Shown here: piece by piece, positions 26,061 to 35,161 of the stretch
Layout: every line of letters begins with the position of its first letter
How positions within the stretch are numbered: the stretch's first letter is position 1
NCBI RefSeq assembly: GCF_006965485.1
Contig: NZ_CP041360.1
Span: forward strand, 3,100,001-3,164,000
Origin: Spirosoma sp. KCTC 42546
GTDB lineage: Bacteria > Bacteroidota > Bacteroidia > Cytophagales > Spirosomataceae
Direction: 5' to 3'
DNA: 64,000 bases
The notes under the pieces: model-generated
The model's database searches: none
Seen by the model: the letters and a program-made list of their open reading frames with translations, nothing else
Told to the model about the DNA's origin: nothing
Made by a program: the position numbers and the translations under genes

Positions 26061-28130
26061 ATGCGCTACGTTCTATTCCTCTTTCTAACCTGCACAATAG
26101 CCGTTGCCCAGAATCCAACTATCGATTCGTTACGGAACCAGCTAACCAAGCTACCTCTAGACAGTAATCGGGTGAAAACGATGCATGAGCTGGCAACTAA
26201 TCTGTGGTGGAATGGCTATGACTCGCTGGCCCGCCAGATGCTTTACCAGGCAATGCACGTAGCCAGGCAGACCAACTACGCCACGGGTGAGATTCGCGCC
26301 CGGCTGGCACTGGCCCGGATTGAAGCGGATTATCTGTCGGACACCAGATCGGCTCATGTGCAATTGGATTCGGCTCAACAACAGGCTATTGCCATCCATG
26401 ATTTGTCTTTGCAGGGACAGGTGTTTCTGCGAAGGGCGCAACTGTATGAGAATATCATGGACAAACTTCCTGAAGCCAGAAACTTGCTGGACAAAGCATT
26501 ACAGAAGTTCCAGCAAGCCCACGATCAAAAATGGGAAGCGCAGGTACACAACGAAATGGCGATCATGAAGATGGGCGAAGGGAATTATGTAGCAGCTATT
26601 AACTTATGGCTCAATACCCGACGGATTCAGGAGTCGATACAGGATTGGAAAGGCCTCCGATCTACTTTACCCAACCTGGGTTCTGCCTATATAAAACTCA
26701 GACGGTATACCGAAGCGATGGCTTGTTTTACGGAAGCCGAAAAGGTAGCCGACCGACTAAATGATGGCATGATCCGAACGTTTATCCTGAGTCGAAAAGC
26801 CGAAATACTTGAAAAAGAAGGCAACTATACCCAAGCTCTGGCATTGTTTTTTCAGCAGATAAAAGCGTACACGACGCCTTACCAGCCCAGTCATCTGGCC
26901 AGGGCCTATGGCTCGGTTGGTCGAATGTATATTGAACTTAAACAATTCGATAAAGCACTTAAATACAGTCAATTATCGCAGGGTATTTATCGAAAAACTG
27001 TAGAGAAAACGCAGGAAGCGCTGGAACATAATGCTCAGGCTAATTTCGGTAAGATTTATCTGGCACTAAAACAGTACAGGCGTGTGATTCCGTACGCTCA
27101 GGCAGGACTGGCCTGGACTAAAGATGTAAAAGAAATGCGCCCCGAACGAACGGAATACGTTCGCCAACTGGCCGAAGCTTACGATCATTTGGGAGAGCCC
27201 GCCAAAGCGCTACGGTATTTTAAGTGGTACAAAGCCGAAGCCGATACCATGCTGAACGAAGAGGCCATGCAGAAAGCCACTGTGGCCAGCATGACCTATG
27301 ATTTCGAGAAAAAGCAACAAGGTGTTCGGTTGAAGCAGGCGCAACAGGAAGTACGAATTCAATCGCTGGAAAACGACAAACTGGAACAGACGCGTAACCT
27401 GCTCATTACCTTGTTACTACTGGTTGCGGGTGTCCTCAGTTTTGTATTCTGGAATAACCGCCGATTGAAGATCAGAAATGAGGAACTCTCCCAGAAAAAC
27501 GCCGAAATTGAAGCGGCTTTATACCGGGGACAGACGCTGGAACGCAAACGAGTGGCCAGTGAGTTGCACGATAGTGTTGCATCTAAAGTATCAGCGCTGA
27601 AATGGCGGTTCGAAGCCTTCGATACCTCGCAGTTCGATACCGAGCAGCACCGGGAGCACGCCCGATTGCTTGATCACATGGGCGAAGTGTATGAAGATAT
27701 CCGGTCTATTTCGCACAATCTCATGCCCGAAATTCTCGAAAAATTGGGCCTCCAGGCAGCGTTGGTCAAGTTAACGGATACCCTAAACGTTCAGAACCGA
27801 ACCCGATTTCAGGTAGAAGTTGACCAATCGGGAGAGGATGTGCGAGGCAACACGGCCTATGATCTCTATACGATCACGCTCGAATTGGTGAACAACATCC
27901 TGAAACACGCCAAAGCCCGTCAGGCTGATATTTCGTTAACGCGACGGAATGGCTTTCTAACCCTGACGGTACAGGACGACGGTCAGGGGATGCAACCGGA
28001 GAAGAATCAGGATGGCTTTGGGTTACAGAACATTAAGTCGCGCCTGGAGCGGCTGGGAGGCACCTATCTGGTATCGAACCCGGCGCAGGGAGGAACGTGT
28101 ATACATGTTCAGATTCCGGTTGCGGTGTAG
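26061..28130 (+). CDS. TPR-containing sensor histidine kinase (HisKA_3, NarL-partner type)
   Basis: A 689-residue exported-sensor kinase. The ATG at 26061 gives a good signal peptide ('MRYVLFLFLTCTIAVAQNP'); the frame continues upstream through a hairpin, which I take as non-coding. Tetratricopeptide-like repeats cover about residues 30-400 ('LPNLGSAYIKLRRYTEAMAC', 'AYGSVGRMYIELKQFDKALK'), followed by a coiled coil and one membrane helix (about 446-465). The dimerisation/phosphoacceptor region has 'ASELHDSVASKVSALKW' with His503. The HATPase domain has 'LELVNNILKHAKARQADISL' (N box), 'VQDDGQGM' (G1) and 'GFGLQNIKSRLERLGG' (G2). Such HisKA_3 kinases signal to LuxR/NarL regulators; one is encoded at 33.2-33.8 kb. 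The call is firm; the partner is inferred. Confidence 0.92.
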   Translation: MRYVLFLFLTCTIAVAQNPTIDSLRNQLTKLPLDSNRVKTMHELATNLWWNGYDSLARQMLYQAMHVARQTNYATGEIRARLALARIEADYLSDTRSAHVQLDSAQQQAIAIHDLSLQGQVFLRRAQLYENIMDKLPEARNLLDKALQKFQQAHDQKWEAQVHNEMAIMKMGEGNYVAAINLWLNTRRIQESIQDWKGLRSTLPNLGSAYIKLRRYTEAMACFTEAEKVADRLNDGMIRTFILSRKAEILEKEGNYTQALALFFQQIKAYTTPYQPSHLARAYGSVGRMYIELKQFDKALKYSQLSQGIYRKTVEKTQEALEHNAQANFGKIYLALKQYRRVIPYAQAGLAWTKDVKEMRPERTEYVRQLAEAYDHLGEPAKALRYFKWYKAEADTMLNEEAMQKATVASMTYDFEKKQQGVRLKQAQQEVRIQSLENDKLEQTRNLLITLLLLVAGVLSFVFWNNRRLKIRNEELSQKNAEIEAALYRGQTLERKRVASELHDSVASKVSALKWRFEAFDTSQFDTEQHREHARLLDHMGEVYEDIRSISHNLMPEILEKLGLQAALVKLTDTLNVQNRTRFQVEVDQSGEDVRGNTAYDLYTITLELVNNILKHAKARQADISLTRRNGFLTLTVQDDGQGMQPEKNQDGFGLQNIKSRLERLGGTYLVSNPAQGGTCIHVQIPVAV

Positions 28131-28370
28131 GGTTACCCAGGGTACAATCTACAAAGTCGAGTTGGACGAAGGCAATGAGCCTCTCTCAGCTTGAAATTGA
28201 TTGACAGGATTTCGTGTGAATCTAAATCAGACAACTTAGGACAATGGACGAGGTTTTCGGTGGTTTTACAAACTTTTACATCTCGTTTATAACTCTTTAC
28301 TACTAAAAAACTTCAGGATAGTTGACGCCCAATACCTTTACTGTATTGTTTTATCAAATCAATTATAGTC

Positions 28371-29363
28371 ATGAATAGCTATAGCCTTGTTTTATTTCTC
28401 CTTTTGCAATTCTCATTTTATCAGGCGTTAGAATTTCCACAGTTATCCCCACTACTGGCTAGTCAGCAAAAACAAAAAAGAAATAAGGCTGGAGCTGCAA
28501 ACATCATTTTTAAATCTACAGATGGCGGACAGACATGGCAGGACATTAGCGAAGGGCTGCCTGAAAATTTGCCAGCGGATAGTTTCGTTGAACATGATAG
28601 TGAGCTCTATATAAGTGCTGGCAATGGGATATATCATAGTAAACCAAATTCCACAGCTCCTTTTTGGGAAAAAGAGATTTCCCCTGAAAAATATAGCAGC
28701 CTTATTCCTGGTAAGACTGGAATAGTTGCCTACAATCACAATGGCCAATTTTTACAAAAAATAAACGGAACGAGTGTATGGTCGCCAATGTACACGAATT
28801 TGCAAGAGAGGGAAGTACGCACCTTTTTTGAAAGTGATGAAGGTGCATTTTTTGTCGGTTACAACAACGGCCTTTTTAAATCCACCAACAGTGGAAAAAC
28901 CTGGAAACAAGTCTATGCAGGAGGCTGGGTAATGAAATTGGTTGAGTCAAACGGTGTGCTGATGGCGACCAGCCAGAAGGGTATAATAGTGTCGACCGAT
29001 GATGGTGAGAACTGGAATTGTGTAATTAGCGAGGGCGGTGTGGGCATCGCTGTAGAACGCATCAAAGGCGGATTTGCGGCTATTACGTATAATACAGAGT
29101 CGGAAACCAGACGAGTGCGAACATCCTACGACGACGGTAAAACCTGGCAGCCCATTGATGCCGGCCTTCCGGCAAGCCTTTCAATTTCCTCAATTATTCA
29201 GGTTGGTGAATACTTCTTTTGTGGTCATCCTGGCGGCATTTTTAGATCATCAGATAAGGGAAAAACATGGAAACTGTTACTTCCTTCTATCGACAATAAA
29301 GTCTTCAATTTATCGGTTTCAGGCAACGTGATTTATGCCATACCCAGAAACGGAGGATGTTGA
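28371..29363 (+). CDS. BNR/photosystem-stability-like beta-propeller protein
   Basis: A 330-residue exported protein. The first 20 residues form a signal peptide ('LVLFLLLQFSFYQALEF'). The rest contains repeated Asp-box-like turns: 'STDGGQTWQDISEGLP', 'STNSGKTWKQVYAGGW', 'STDDGENWNCVISEGG', 'SYDDGKTWQPIDAGLP' and 'SSDKGKTWKLLLPS', each followed by short strands. This is the sialidase/BNR or Ycf48-like fold, a beta-propeller that often binds sugars or proteins. No catalytic residues are recognised. The domain ends right at the stop ('AIPRNGGC'). It has a somewhat lower GC content than its neighbours. It follows the histidine kinase by 240 bp and is followed by a GACCCC repeat and an IS element. 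Function unknown. Confidence 0.8.
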   Translation: MNSYSLVLFLLLQFSFYQALEFPQLSPLLASQQKQKRNKAGAANIIFKSTDGGQTWQDISEGLPENLPADSFVEHDSELYISAGNGIYHSKPNSTAPFWEKEISPEKYSSLIPGKTGIVAYNHNGQFLQKINGTSVWSPMYTNLQEREVRTFFESDEGAFFVGYNNGLFKSTNSGKTWKQVYAGGWVMKLVESNGVLMATSQKGIIVSTDDGENWNCVISEGGVGIAVERIKGGFAAITYNTESETRRVRTSYDDGKTWQPIDAGLPASLSISSIIQVGEYFFCGHPGGIFRSSDKGKTWKLLLPSIDNKVFNLSVSGNVIYAIPRNGGC

Positions 29364-29381
29364 AAATTACATTATTTGCTA

Positions 29382-29466
29382 TTTTGTATGACCCCGTCGG
29401 GGTCAGATATTTATAGCCAATTGAGCCTTTACTATAGCATTTGACCCCATCGGGGTCATACAAAAT
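29382..29466. repeat. double-palindrome repeat (GACCCC element), copy 2
   Basis: TTTTGTATGACCCCGTCGGG begins the element, GACCCCATCGGGGTC closes it, and CATACAAAATA ends the outer arm. Both internal palindromes are intact. The outer arms TTTTGTATGACC / GGTCATACAAAA pair over the whole element. The IS982 element inserted about 30 bp to the right. Confidence 0.9.
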
Positions 29467-29497
29467 AAAGTGAAGTTTAATTCTGCTTGATTACTTA

Positions 29498-30458
29498 ATC
29501 TAAGTTGTATGAAAGGCGATTGATTTGATAGGCAAACCCCTTAAAAAAACAGACATAGCACAAGCCAGACTACCTTTGAAGTGCGAAAACAGAGGTAAAT
29601 CTAACCAGCTATGTCTGAGAAAGTAGTGGCAATTTATTGCTTTTTGGATGATTATTTCATCGAAGTGGGCAAAAATCAGGGGAGTGTAAAACCCCAGACA
29701 ACTCCTAAAGTTAGCGACAGTATCGTGTTGACAACCGCCATCATATCGGCCCCTTTCTTTGGTGGCAATCAAGCCTCGGCTATGCTCTACATGGCTGATA
29801 AGCAAGGTATTGTCATGCTTGAGAAATCGGCGTTCAATCGTCGTCTTCACCGCCTGGCGACCACACTGAGTGCCTTGTTCTACTATCTGGCTGATTTTTT
29901 CAAAGCACTCAATCTGAGCGGAGAATACCTGATCGATTCGTTTCCTGTGGCAGTTTGTGACAACATCCGCATTGGCCGATCGCGGTTAGTCAAAGGGGAG
30001 GAATATCGAGGGAAGATTGCGTCGAAGCGTCGATTCTTTTTTGGCTTTCGTGTTCAACTCATCACCACCCGCGACAAGCAACCGGTTCAGTTTTTTATTC
30101 TGCCGGGTTCGTATGTGGATGTGACGGCGCTTCAGATGATGCATTTGACGTTGCCAGCAGGTAGCGAAGTCTATGGGGACTCGGGCTACACCGATTACGA
30201 GCAAGAGGATTTGTATGCTGAGAGTGAGGAGGTTAATTTAAGAATACAACGAAAAAGTAATAGCCAACGCCCCGATCAAGCTTGGGAAGCTGCTTACAAA
30301 AAGCAACTTCGCCAACGGATTGAGCAGGCCTTTAGCCAGATTACGATGCGATTTCCTAAGAAAATTCATGCCGTTACTGAAGCCGGTTTCCTTATTAAAA
30401 TCGTGTTGTTTTTGATAGCCTATACCCTCGAAACAAACTTGTGACATACAACTTAGAT
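29498..30458 (+). mobile_element. intact IS982-family insertion sequence
   Basis: A 961-bp element with 14-bp perfect terminal inverted repeats, ATCTAAGTTGTATG at the left end and its complement CATACAACTTAGAT at the right. It is flanked by a 6-bp direct repeat TACTTA (29492-29497 and 30459-30464; a 7-bp TACTTAA reading shifts one end by a base). One transposase fills it. Intact ends and target duplication point to a fairly recent insertion. Confidence 0.9.
29611..30444 (+). CDS. IS982-family transposase
   Basis: A 277-residue DDE transposase inside the IS. The family region 'EYLIDSFPVAVCDNIRIGRS' (about residues 109-128) holds the first catalytic Asp in 'IDSFPV'. 'GSEVYGDSGYTDYEQEDLY' (about 189-207) holds the second Asp. 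'QRIEQAFSQITMRFPKKIHA' (about 233-252) holds the catalytic Glu in 'QRIEQAFS'. 'GFLIKIVLFLIAYTLE' ends the protein. The frame is uninterrupted and close to normal length for the family, so it is probably functional. It starts with ATG 113 bp after the left end. It has no accessory gene. Confidence 0.93.
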   Translation: MSEKVVAIYCFLDDYFIEVGKNQGSVKPQTTPKVSDSIVLTTAIISAPFFGGNQASAMLYMADKQGIVMLEKSAFNRRLHRLATTLSALFYYLADFFKALNLSGEYLIDSFPVAVCDNIRIGRSRLVKGEEYRGKIASKRRFFFGFRVQLITTRDKQPVQFFILPGSYVDVTALQMMHLTLPAGSEVYGDSGYTDYEQEDLYAESEEVNLRIQRKSNSQRPDQAWEAAYKKQLRQRIEQAFSQITMRFPKKIHAVTEAGFLIKIVLFLIAYTLETNL

Positions 30459-30509
30459 TACTTAAGTAAATGACTATAATAATCCTAACCTGATCAGTAC
30501 GATTACTCA

Positions 30510-31949
30510 TTACTCAGGGGCCAATAACGTTTTTAGTCTGTTTTTGGCTTCCTCATTGGTTGGATTAACGGCAATGGCTTTCTGATACGTTGCTATCGCA
30601 TCTTTTTTACGATGTAACGCTTCGTAGGTTTTTGCCAGGCTGACTAATGCGATATCTCGTCCAGGAAATTCGGTAACGTTGTTTTCGAAAATAAGCCGTG
30701 CATCCTCATATCGTTTTAAGGTAACTAATTGATTGCCAAGCTGGTCCATGGCTAGCCAGTCGATATAATACCGGCTCGTGTCCGCTTTCATCCGTTTATA
30801 GTCGTCAATCGCTTTTTGGGCATGTTGCGTGGCTAGCAATGTTTCTAAAACTTTATGAACAGGTTGTTTCAGCGCAACGGGTTTGTCATAAAGAATTCGC
30901 ATCAGATTCGATGTAATGCCAAAAAAATGAGTCGGGGTACTATTGCAAAGAAAAATAATCAGGCTGTTGGTTTCCGGTATGCGAATGAGGAACGACAGGA
31001 ATCCTTCGGTCATACCCAAATGATAATTGGTAAAAACGCTATCGGTTGCGGTATACTTAAACTGCTGATTAAACCAGCCAAAACCATAGCGCCAGGGCCG
31101 TATGCCTGGCGTAAACATCTGGTCCGTCAGGGTTTTATTCAGCAATGAGTTATTCGTAATAGCCAGATGTAAGTTGAATAAGTCGTCGACGGTTGAATAA
31201 AGATCGCCCGTTCCCATGGTATTCGACTGATCCCGAAAATCAGCACTGGTAAAGCCCCCTAAACTATAATCGTAGCCCGAAGCACGTTGAGCCACAATCT
31301 GTGTATGAGCATACGACCCCGAATGACTCATGCCAATTTTATCGAAAATATCGTCTTTCATTAACTGGGCATACGATTTTCCCGTAACCCGTTCCATAAT
31401 ATAGCCAAGTGTAAAATACCCCCAGCTACTATAATAGTAGTTTGTGCCCGGCGTAAAGACAAGTGATGAGTCCTTATATAATTTTATGTACTCCTCCCTG
31501 GTAAAATACTGGCGACTGATTCTTGGAAAGAAGTCGTTGATGATATCATAATTCGGGATGCCCGATGTGTGATTCAGGAGTTGCTTTATTTTGATACGAC
31601 TACCGTTATTTTTTGAAAATTCAGGAATATAATCAGCAATTGTTTTATCCAGATCTAGTAAGCCTTTCTGGACCTGTATCAGCACCAGGATAGCCGTCAG
31701 CGGTTTTGAAACAGAACCAAGCATGAACTTTGTGTCGGTCGTATTGGCTATATTCCACTCCCGATTAGCCATCCCAAACGCCTGTTTATAAATAACCTTC
31801 CCGTTCTCAGCCACTAAAACGCTACCATCAAACATATTAAACTGATGATACGACTTCATCAATTGATCTAAACGTTCTGGCTTGCTTTGTGCCTGACCAG
31901 GCAAAAAAGCTAAGGAAAACAGGCTGATTAATATAAAAAGTCGTTTCAT
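30510..31949 (-). CDS. beta-lactamase-fold serine hydrolase with C-terminal TPR
   Basis: A 479-residue exported protein. The signal peptide is about residues 1-20 ('LFILISLFSLAFLPGQAQ'). The class C beta-lactamase/D-Ala-D-Ala peptidase-like domain (about 28-350) has the Ser-x-x-Lys nucleophile in 'FMLGSVSKPLTAIL' (Ser about 79). The second motif lies in 'NYYYSSWGYFTLGYIMERVT', where Tyr-Ser-Ser replaces the usual Tyr-x-Asn. The third motif is expected in 'TNYHLGMTEGFLSFL' (H-x-G-like 'HLGMTEGF'). The last ~100 residues contain a TPR-like helix pair ('SLAKTYEALHRKKDAIATYQ', 'KAIAVNPTNEEAKNRLKTLL'). These proteins hydrolyse esters or peptides; the substrate is unknown. It lies just right of the IS, in the opposite orientation to the transposase. 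Confidence 0.88.
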   Translation of the reverse strand: MKRLFILISLFSLAFLPGQAQSKPERLDQLMKSYHQFNMFDGSVLVAENGKVIYKQAFGMANREWNIANTTDTKFMLGSVSKPLTAILVLIQVQKGLLDLDKTIADYIPEFSKNNGSRIKIKQLLNHTSGIPNYDIINDFFPRISRQYFTREEYIKLYKDSSLVFTPGTNYYYSSWGYFTLGYIMERVTGKSYAQLMKDDIFDKIGMSHSGSYAHTQIVAQRASGYDYSLGGFTSADFRDQSNTMGTGDLYSTVDDLFNLHLAITNNSLLNKTLTDQMFTPGIRPWRYGFGWFNQQFKYTATDSVFTNYHLGMTEGFLSFLIRIPETNSLIIFLCNSTPTHFFGITSNLMRILYDKPVALKQPVHKVLETLLATQHAQKAIDDYKRMKADTSRYYIDWLAMDQLGNQLVTLKRYEDARLIFENNVTEFPGRDIALVSLAKTYEALHRKKDAIATYQKAIAVNPTNEEAKNRLKTLLAPE

Positions 31950-32036
31950 CTCATTTTGCCGCTAGCTATCGTAAGCTCCCCATTTTCTAAAAACTGGCAT
32001 GTAGGTGTAGCGTTAAGCTATTCGTTCTGAATGGTA

Positions 32037-33023
32037 TCAGTTTGTTTTTTTGTAATTAGTACCATTATACGTTTTATCCAGCCAGGCAACCACTTGCTCC
32101 CAGCTGGCAAAGGGAATTTTAGCGTGAGTGGTGTTTTTCATAACTAAGAATTCCTTTTTATTGCCCGGAACCAGATCGTAGAACTCTTTCACTTTATCGA
32201 TCGTAAACAATTCATCTTTATCGCCAACCCCTACCAACACCGGAACAGTCAGGGTCTTGGGAAGCCGGAGTTCCTTGACATTCAACATGGTCAGAAAGCG
32301 AAGGGTATATTTAAAATTGAACAGGGGATCTTTCGTTACTGTCATACCCTCTCTATAGTATTCAACTGCCTGATACGATGGACGGAAAATAGAGCTGGCA
32401 AAAATTTTCATTTTCTCAAACAAGGTGGGTGGTTTATTCAGCCCTTTTCGGCCTTCGTAAGCGCCTGAGAGTAGTATCAAGCCTGATAGCTCATTGGGAA
32501 TGGCATCCGCGGCACAGATCGCCGAAGCTACGCCCAGGCTATGGCCTAACACAACCACTTTTGGGTAACCAAGCGTTTTGATATATCGGACCGACTCCAC
32601 TAAATCGGCAATCCATCTTTCTTTACCGGGGCTATCTCCGCGGTTTCCATCCGATAAGCCATGCCCTCGGTAATCCAGACCAAACGTTGTATAGCCACCT
32701 GCTGCAAATGGTTTTCCAGCCATATCATAGGCACCACTGTAGGCGGTTATGCCATGGAAAATCAACACGGCAATGTCTTTTTTAGCGGGCAGAATCGTGT
32801 CCGGATTCCACCTTCGCAGAAATAACGTTTCCCCATCCGTTGTGGTAAATTGGTCATGGGGGCCGATGAACTGCTGTCGTAATTTCGCAGCTTCTTCCGG
32901 CGAAACCCCAACATGATTTGTCTTTGATTTTGTTTGCAGAAACGCCAATATCAAGCCAAAAACCAAAACAGCGGCCACTACGGCAATAAGCGTGTAGGCT
33001 ATCCTCCTAAATACTTTTTTCAT
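32037..33023 (-). CDS. alpha/beta-hydrolase (monoacylglycerol-lipase-like)
   Basis: A 328-residue serine hydrolase with one N-terminal membrane helix (about residues 8-28, 'IAYTLIAVVAAVLVFGLILA'). The catalytic domain follows outside: 'VLIFHGITAYSGAYDMAGKP' (oxyanion region, HGxxxxSG), 'TFGLDYRGHGLSDGNRG' (about 112-128), and the nucleophile elbow 'VVLGHSLGVASAICAAD' (about 154-170) with Ser in GHSLG. The acid 'VGVGDKDELFTIDKV' and the His of 'NTTHAKIPFASWEQVVAW' complete the triad. The pattern fits serine aminopeptidase S33/monoacylglycerol lipases, so lipid-ester hydrolysis is likely. It is co-directional with the serine hydrolase downstream (gap 87 bp) and separated from the response regulator upstream by a hairpin. 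Confidence 0.9.
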   Translation of the reverse strand: MKKVFRRIAYTLIAVVAAVLVFGLILAFLQTKSKTNHVGVSPEEAAKLRQQFIGPHDQFTTTDGETLFLRRWNPDTILPAKKDIAVLIFHGITAYSGAYDMAGKPFAAGGYTTFGLDYRGHGLSDGNRGDSPGKERWIADLVESVRYIKTLGYPKVVVLGHSLGVASAICAADAIPNELSGLILLSGAYEGRKGLNKPPTLFEKMKIFASSIFRPSYQAVEYYREGMTVTKDPLFNFKYTLRFLTMLNVKELRLPKTLTVPVLVGVGDKDELFTIDKVKEFYDLVPGNKKEFLVMKNTTHAKIPFASWEQVVAWLDKTYNGTNYKKTN

Positions 33024-33037
33024 GCCGAATTAAATAG

Positions 33038-33126
33038 TTTTTCTGTCATTCCGACGATAGGAGGAATCTTAAAGTTGCTTAGTAGGAGAGTCTAAGATTC
33101 CTCCTATCGTCGGAATGACAGAAAAA
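33038..33126. repeat. junction hairpin with perfect 34-bp arms, 'CATTCCGACGATAGG' class
   Basis: TTTTTCTGTCATTCCGACGA and following TAGGAGGAATCTTA match exactly the reverse complement at 33093-33126. The loop is 21 bp. It lies between two minus-strand genes. The perfect arms mean it formed or was repaired recently. Confidence 0.92.
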
Positions 33127-33180
33127 AAGCTGTTTTAACGCCAATTTAAAAATTTAAAAACCCCACGCCCCTGCCATTTC

Positions 33181-33834
33181 CTACAACAACCCGTGCTTGA
33201 CGGCATACTTTATAATGCCAATCGAGTTTTTGACGCCTAATTTTCGGAGGATGTTGTGCCGGTGCGTTTCAACGGTTCCGGGACTGATGAATAGCTTATC
33301 GGCAATGGCGTTGGTCGACAGTTCCTGGGCAACCAGCTTGATGATTTCAATTTCGCGGTCGGTGAGGGGCGTAATGGGAGCGGGGGCTTCGTCCGAGGGG
33401 CGGATAGTGTCTACGGGTAAAGCCATCAACTGGGTCATAACGGATTCCGAGAAGTATTTTTCGCCACGGGCCAGCGTTTTTATTGCTTTTTCCAGCTCGG
33501 CTTTGCCCGCCCGTTTCATCACATAACCCGAAATACCTGCCCGAAAAGCCTCCCGAATTTTATCGGCATCTTCCGAAACGGTTAGCATCAGTACTTTAAT
33601 CTGAGGGAATTGCTGCCGAACCTGGAGCGTCAGGTTAATTCCATTCAGAAGTGGCATATCCATGTCCGTTAAGAGGATATCGACCTCGTTTTCATGGAGA
33701 AAATTAACGACTTGTCGGCTATCGTTTAGGGTGCCAATTACCTCCACACCTTCAATTCGGCTGAGTAATAAAGATAAACTATCTAAAATGATTTCGTGAT
33801 CGTCGGTTAATAGTACACGAATAGAAGAGGACAT
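33181..33834 (-). CDS. NarL/FixJ-type response regulator
   Basis: A 217-residue two-component regulator. The receiver domain (about residues 5-120) has 'VLLTDDHEIILDSLSLLLSR' (acidic pocket), the phosphoacceptor Asp at about 57 in 'ILLTDMDMPLLNG', Thr in 'VLMLTVSEDADKIREAFRAG', and Lys in 'GYVMKRAGKAELEKAIKTL'. The C-terminal LuxR helix-turn-helix has 'LTDREIEIIKLVAQELSTNA' and 'IADKLFISPGTVETHRHNIL' (about 153-196). It should bind DNA as a dimer when phosphorylated. The window contains one HisKA_3 kinase (26.1-28.1 kb), 5 kb away on the other strand, a candidate partner. Between them lie the IS, the BNR gene and two hydrolases. Confidence 0.94.
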   Translation of the reverse strand: MSSSIRVLLTDDHEIILDSLSLLLSRIEGVEVIGTLNDSRQVVNFLHENEVDILLTDMDMPLLNGINLTLQVRQQFPQIKVLMLTVSEDADKIREAFRAGISGYVMKRAGKAELEKAIKTLARGEKYFSESVMTQLMALPVDTIRPSDEAPAPITPLTDREIEIIKLVAQELSTNAIADKLFISPGTVETHRHNILRKLGVKNSIGIIKYAVKHGLL

Positions 33835-34021
33835 AAAAAATTCGGGTCAAGAGGAATGGGATATGTCAAATATACTACGGGTTTCAGCCATTGACAATCA
33901 TCTGCTTTAGCGTATGGTAAATTTATGGTATTGTGTTGTCGGTTACTTATAACCGACAACACATTTTAATGCACCTGAAAGATTTTAAACTATCAGGCTG
34001 TCAATCTTGTATATTCACGAT

Positions 34022-35050
34022 ATGCATACTGCTCTACCGTTACTCCTGTTGTTCAGCCTTCTTTTGACGATATCTGCCTGCGCCCCGCGCTATAAAGGCC
34101 CCATAACCAATCACTTCGATGGCAAGAAATTCTTTAATCCGGGAATGCCCGAGCGAACCAGTGGTGGTTTGCTCAAATGGCTGCTTCACCGCGATAAAGG
34201 CCCCTGGCCTGAACAACCCGATGCTTATATCGGTGCTAAACCGGCCACGCGTATCGAGGGAGATAGTCTGGTGCTCACCTTTGTGAATCACTCGACCTTT
34301 CTGATCCAGACAAACGGCCTGAATATCCTAACGGATCCCGTTTGGTCGAAACGAGTTGGACCAACGTCGTGGCTTGGGGTTAAACGCAAACGCCCGCCGG
34401 GGTTGCGCTTTGAGGAATTGCCACCCATTGATGTTGTGCTACTGAGCCATAATCACTACGATCACCTCGACTTGCCGACGATTGAAAAACTGGTCAAAGC
34501 CTTCAATCCTCTGTTTGTAACACCGCTTGGCGTATCCTATCTGCCCAAATCGGTAAACGGGCGCATAACCCGAGAACTTGACTGGAATGATACCTTGCAG
34601 GTTAACGAAAAGCTCCGCCTTACCTGCACACAGGCCCAGCATTTTAGTAATCGGGGCATTGGCGATCGGGACGAAACCCTCTGGTGTGGCTACCTGTTGC
34701 ATACCAGTTTTGGGACTACCTATTTCTGTGGCGATAGCGGCTACGGGCCTCATTTCAAGCACATTGGTGAGCAGGCAGGTGGGCCAATCAAACTAGCCTT
34801 ACTGCCCATAGGCTCATACCGGCCTGAGTGGTTCATGGCCCCCGTTCATGTATCGCCCGCCGGAGCCGTTCAAGCATTTATTGATCTGAAAGCTACGCAA
34901 GCAGTTGGTATACACTTCGGTACATTTCAGCAGGGCGACGACGGGCTATTTGAACCCGCTGATGATCTTCGGAAAGCGCTTCAGATGAAGAAGATTGCCG
35001 AAGAGAAGTTCCTGGTGCCGAAGGAAGGCCATCCAATGGTGTTTAAATGA
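34022..35050 (+). CDS. metallo-beta-lactamase-fold lipoprotein (NAPE-PLD/UlaG-like)
   Basis: A 342-residue exported metallo-hydrolase. The ATG at 34022 gives a lipoprotein signal, 'LLLLFSLLLTISACAPRYKG', with the lipobox Cys near residue 20; an upstream TTG in frame is less likely. The metal site is 'VVLLSHNHYDHLDLPTIEKL' (HxHxDH, about residues 137-156), with further ligands in 'QAQHFSNRGIGDRDETLWCG' and 'TTYFCGDSGYGPHFKHIGEQ' (Asp), and 'AVGIHFGTFQQGDDGLF' (His). 'NHSTFLIQTNGLNILTDPVW' and 'GPTSWLG' upstream are typical of the NAPE-PLD-like group, which includes phospholipase D-type enzymes. Lipid phosphodiester hydrolysis is a guess from family. It is a single gene, convergent with bestrophin. 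Confidence 0.88.
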   Translation: MHTALPLLLLFSLLLTISACAPRYKGPITNHFDGKKFFNPGMPERTSGGLLKWLLHRDKGPWPEQPDAYIGAKPATRIEGDSLVLTFVNHSTFLIQTNGLNILTDPVWSKRVGPTSWLGVKRKRPPGLRFEELPPIDVVLLSHNHYDHLDLPTIEKLVKAFNPLFVTPLGVSYLPKSVNGRITRELDWNDTLQVNEKLRLTCTQAQHFSNRGIGDRDETLWCGYLLHTSFGTTYFCGDSGYGPHFKHIGEQAGGPIKLALLPIGSYRPEWFMAPVHVSPAGAVQAFIDLKATQAVGIHFGTFQQGDDGLFEPADDLRKALQMKKIAEEKFLVPKEGHPMVFK

Positions 35051-35055
35051 TTCTT

Positions 35056-35155
35056 TTTGAACACAGAGCCATGGAAAGTTAAGCGAGAACGAGAGTACTA
35101 CGCCAACCGAGGAATATAAAAAAACTCTGTGTTCTCTGTGGCTCTGTGTTGAAAT
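35056..35155. repeat. junction hairpin, 'ACACAGAGCCA' class
   Basis: TTGAACACAGAGCCATGG faces CTGTGGCTCTGTGTTGAAA, with ACTCTGTGTTCTCTGTGG toward the centre. The left arm is partly decayed. It separates the convergent metallo-hydrolase and bestrophin genes. It belongs to the ACAGAG word group seen at 16.9, 39.3 and 45.3 kb. Confidence 0.75.
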
Positions 35156-35161
35156 TAAAAA

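Noticed and set aside
30510..31949. True beta-lactamase resistance gene
   Set aside because: The second motif is Tyr-Ser-Ser instead of Tyr-x-Asn, and a C-terminal TPR is present; a general serine hydrolase is more likely.
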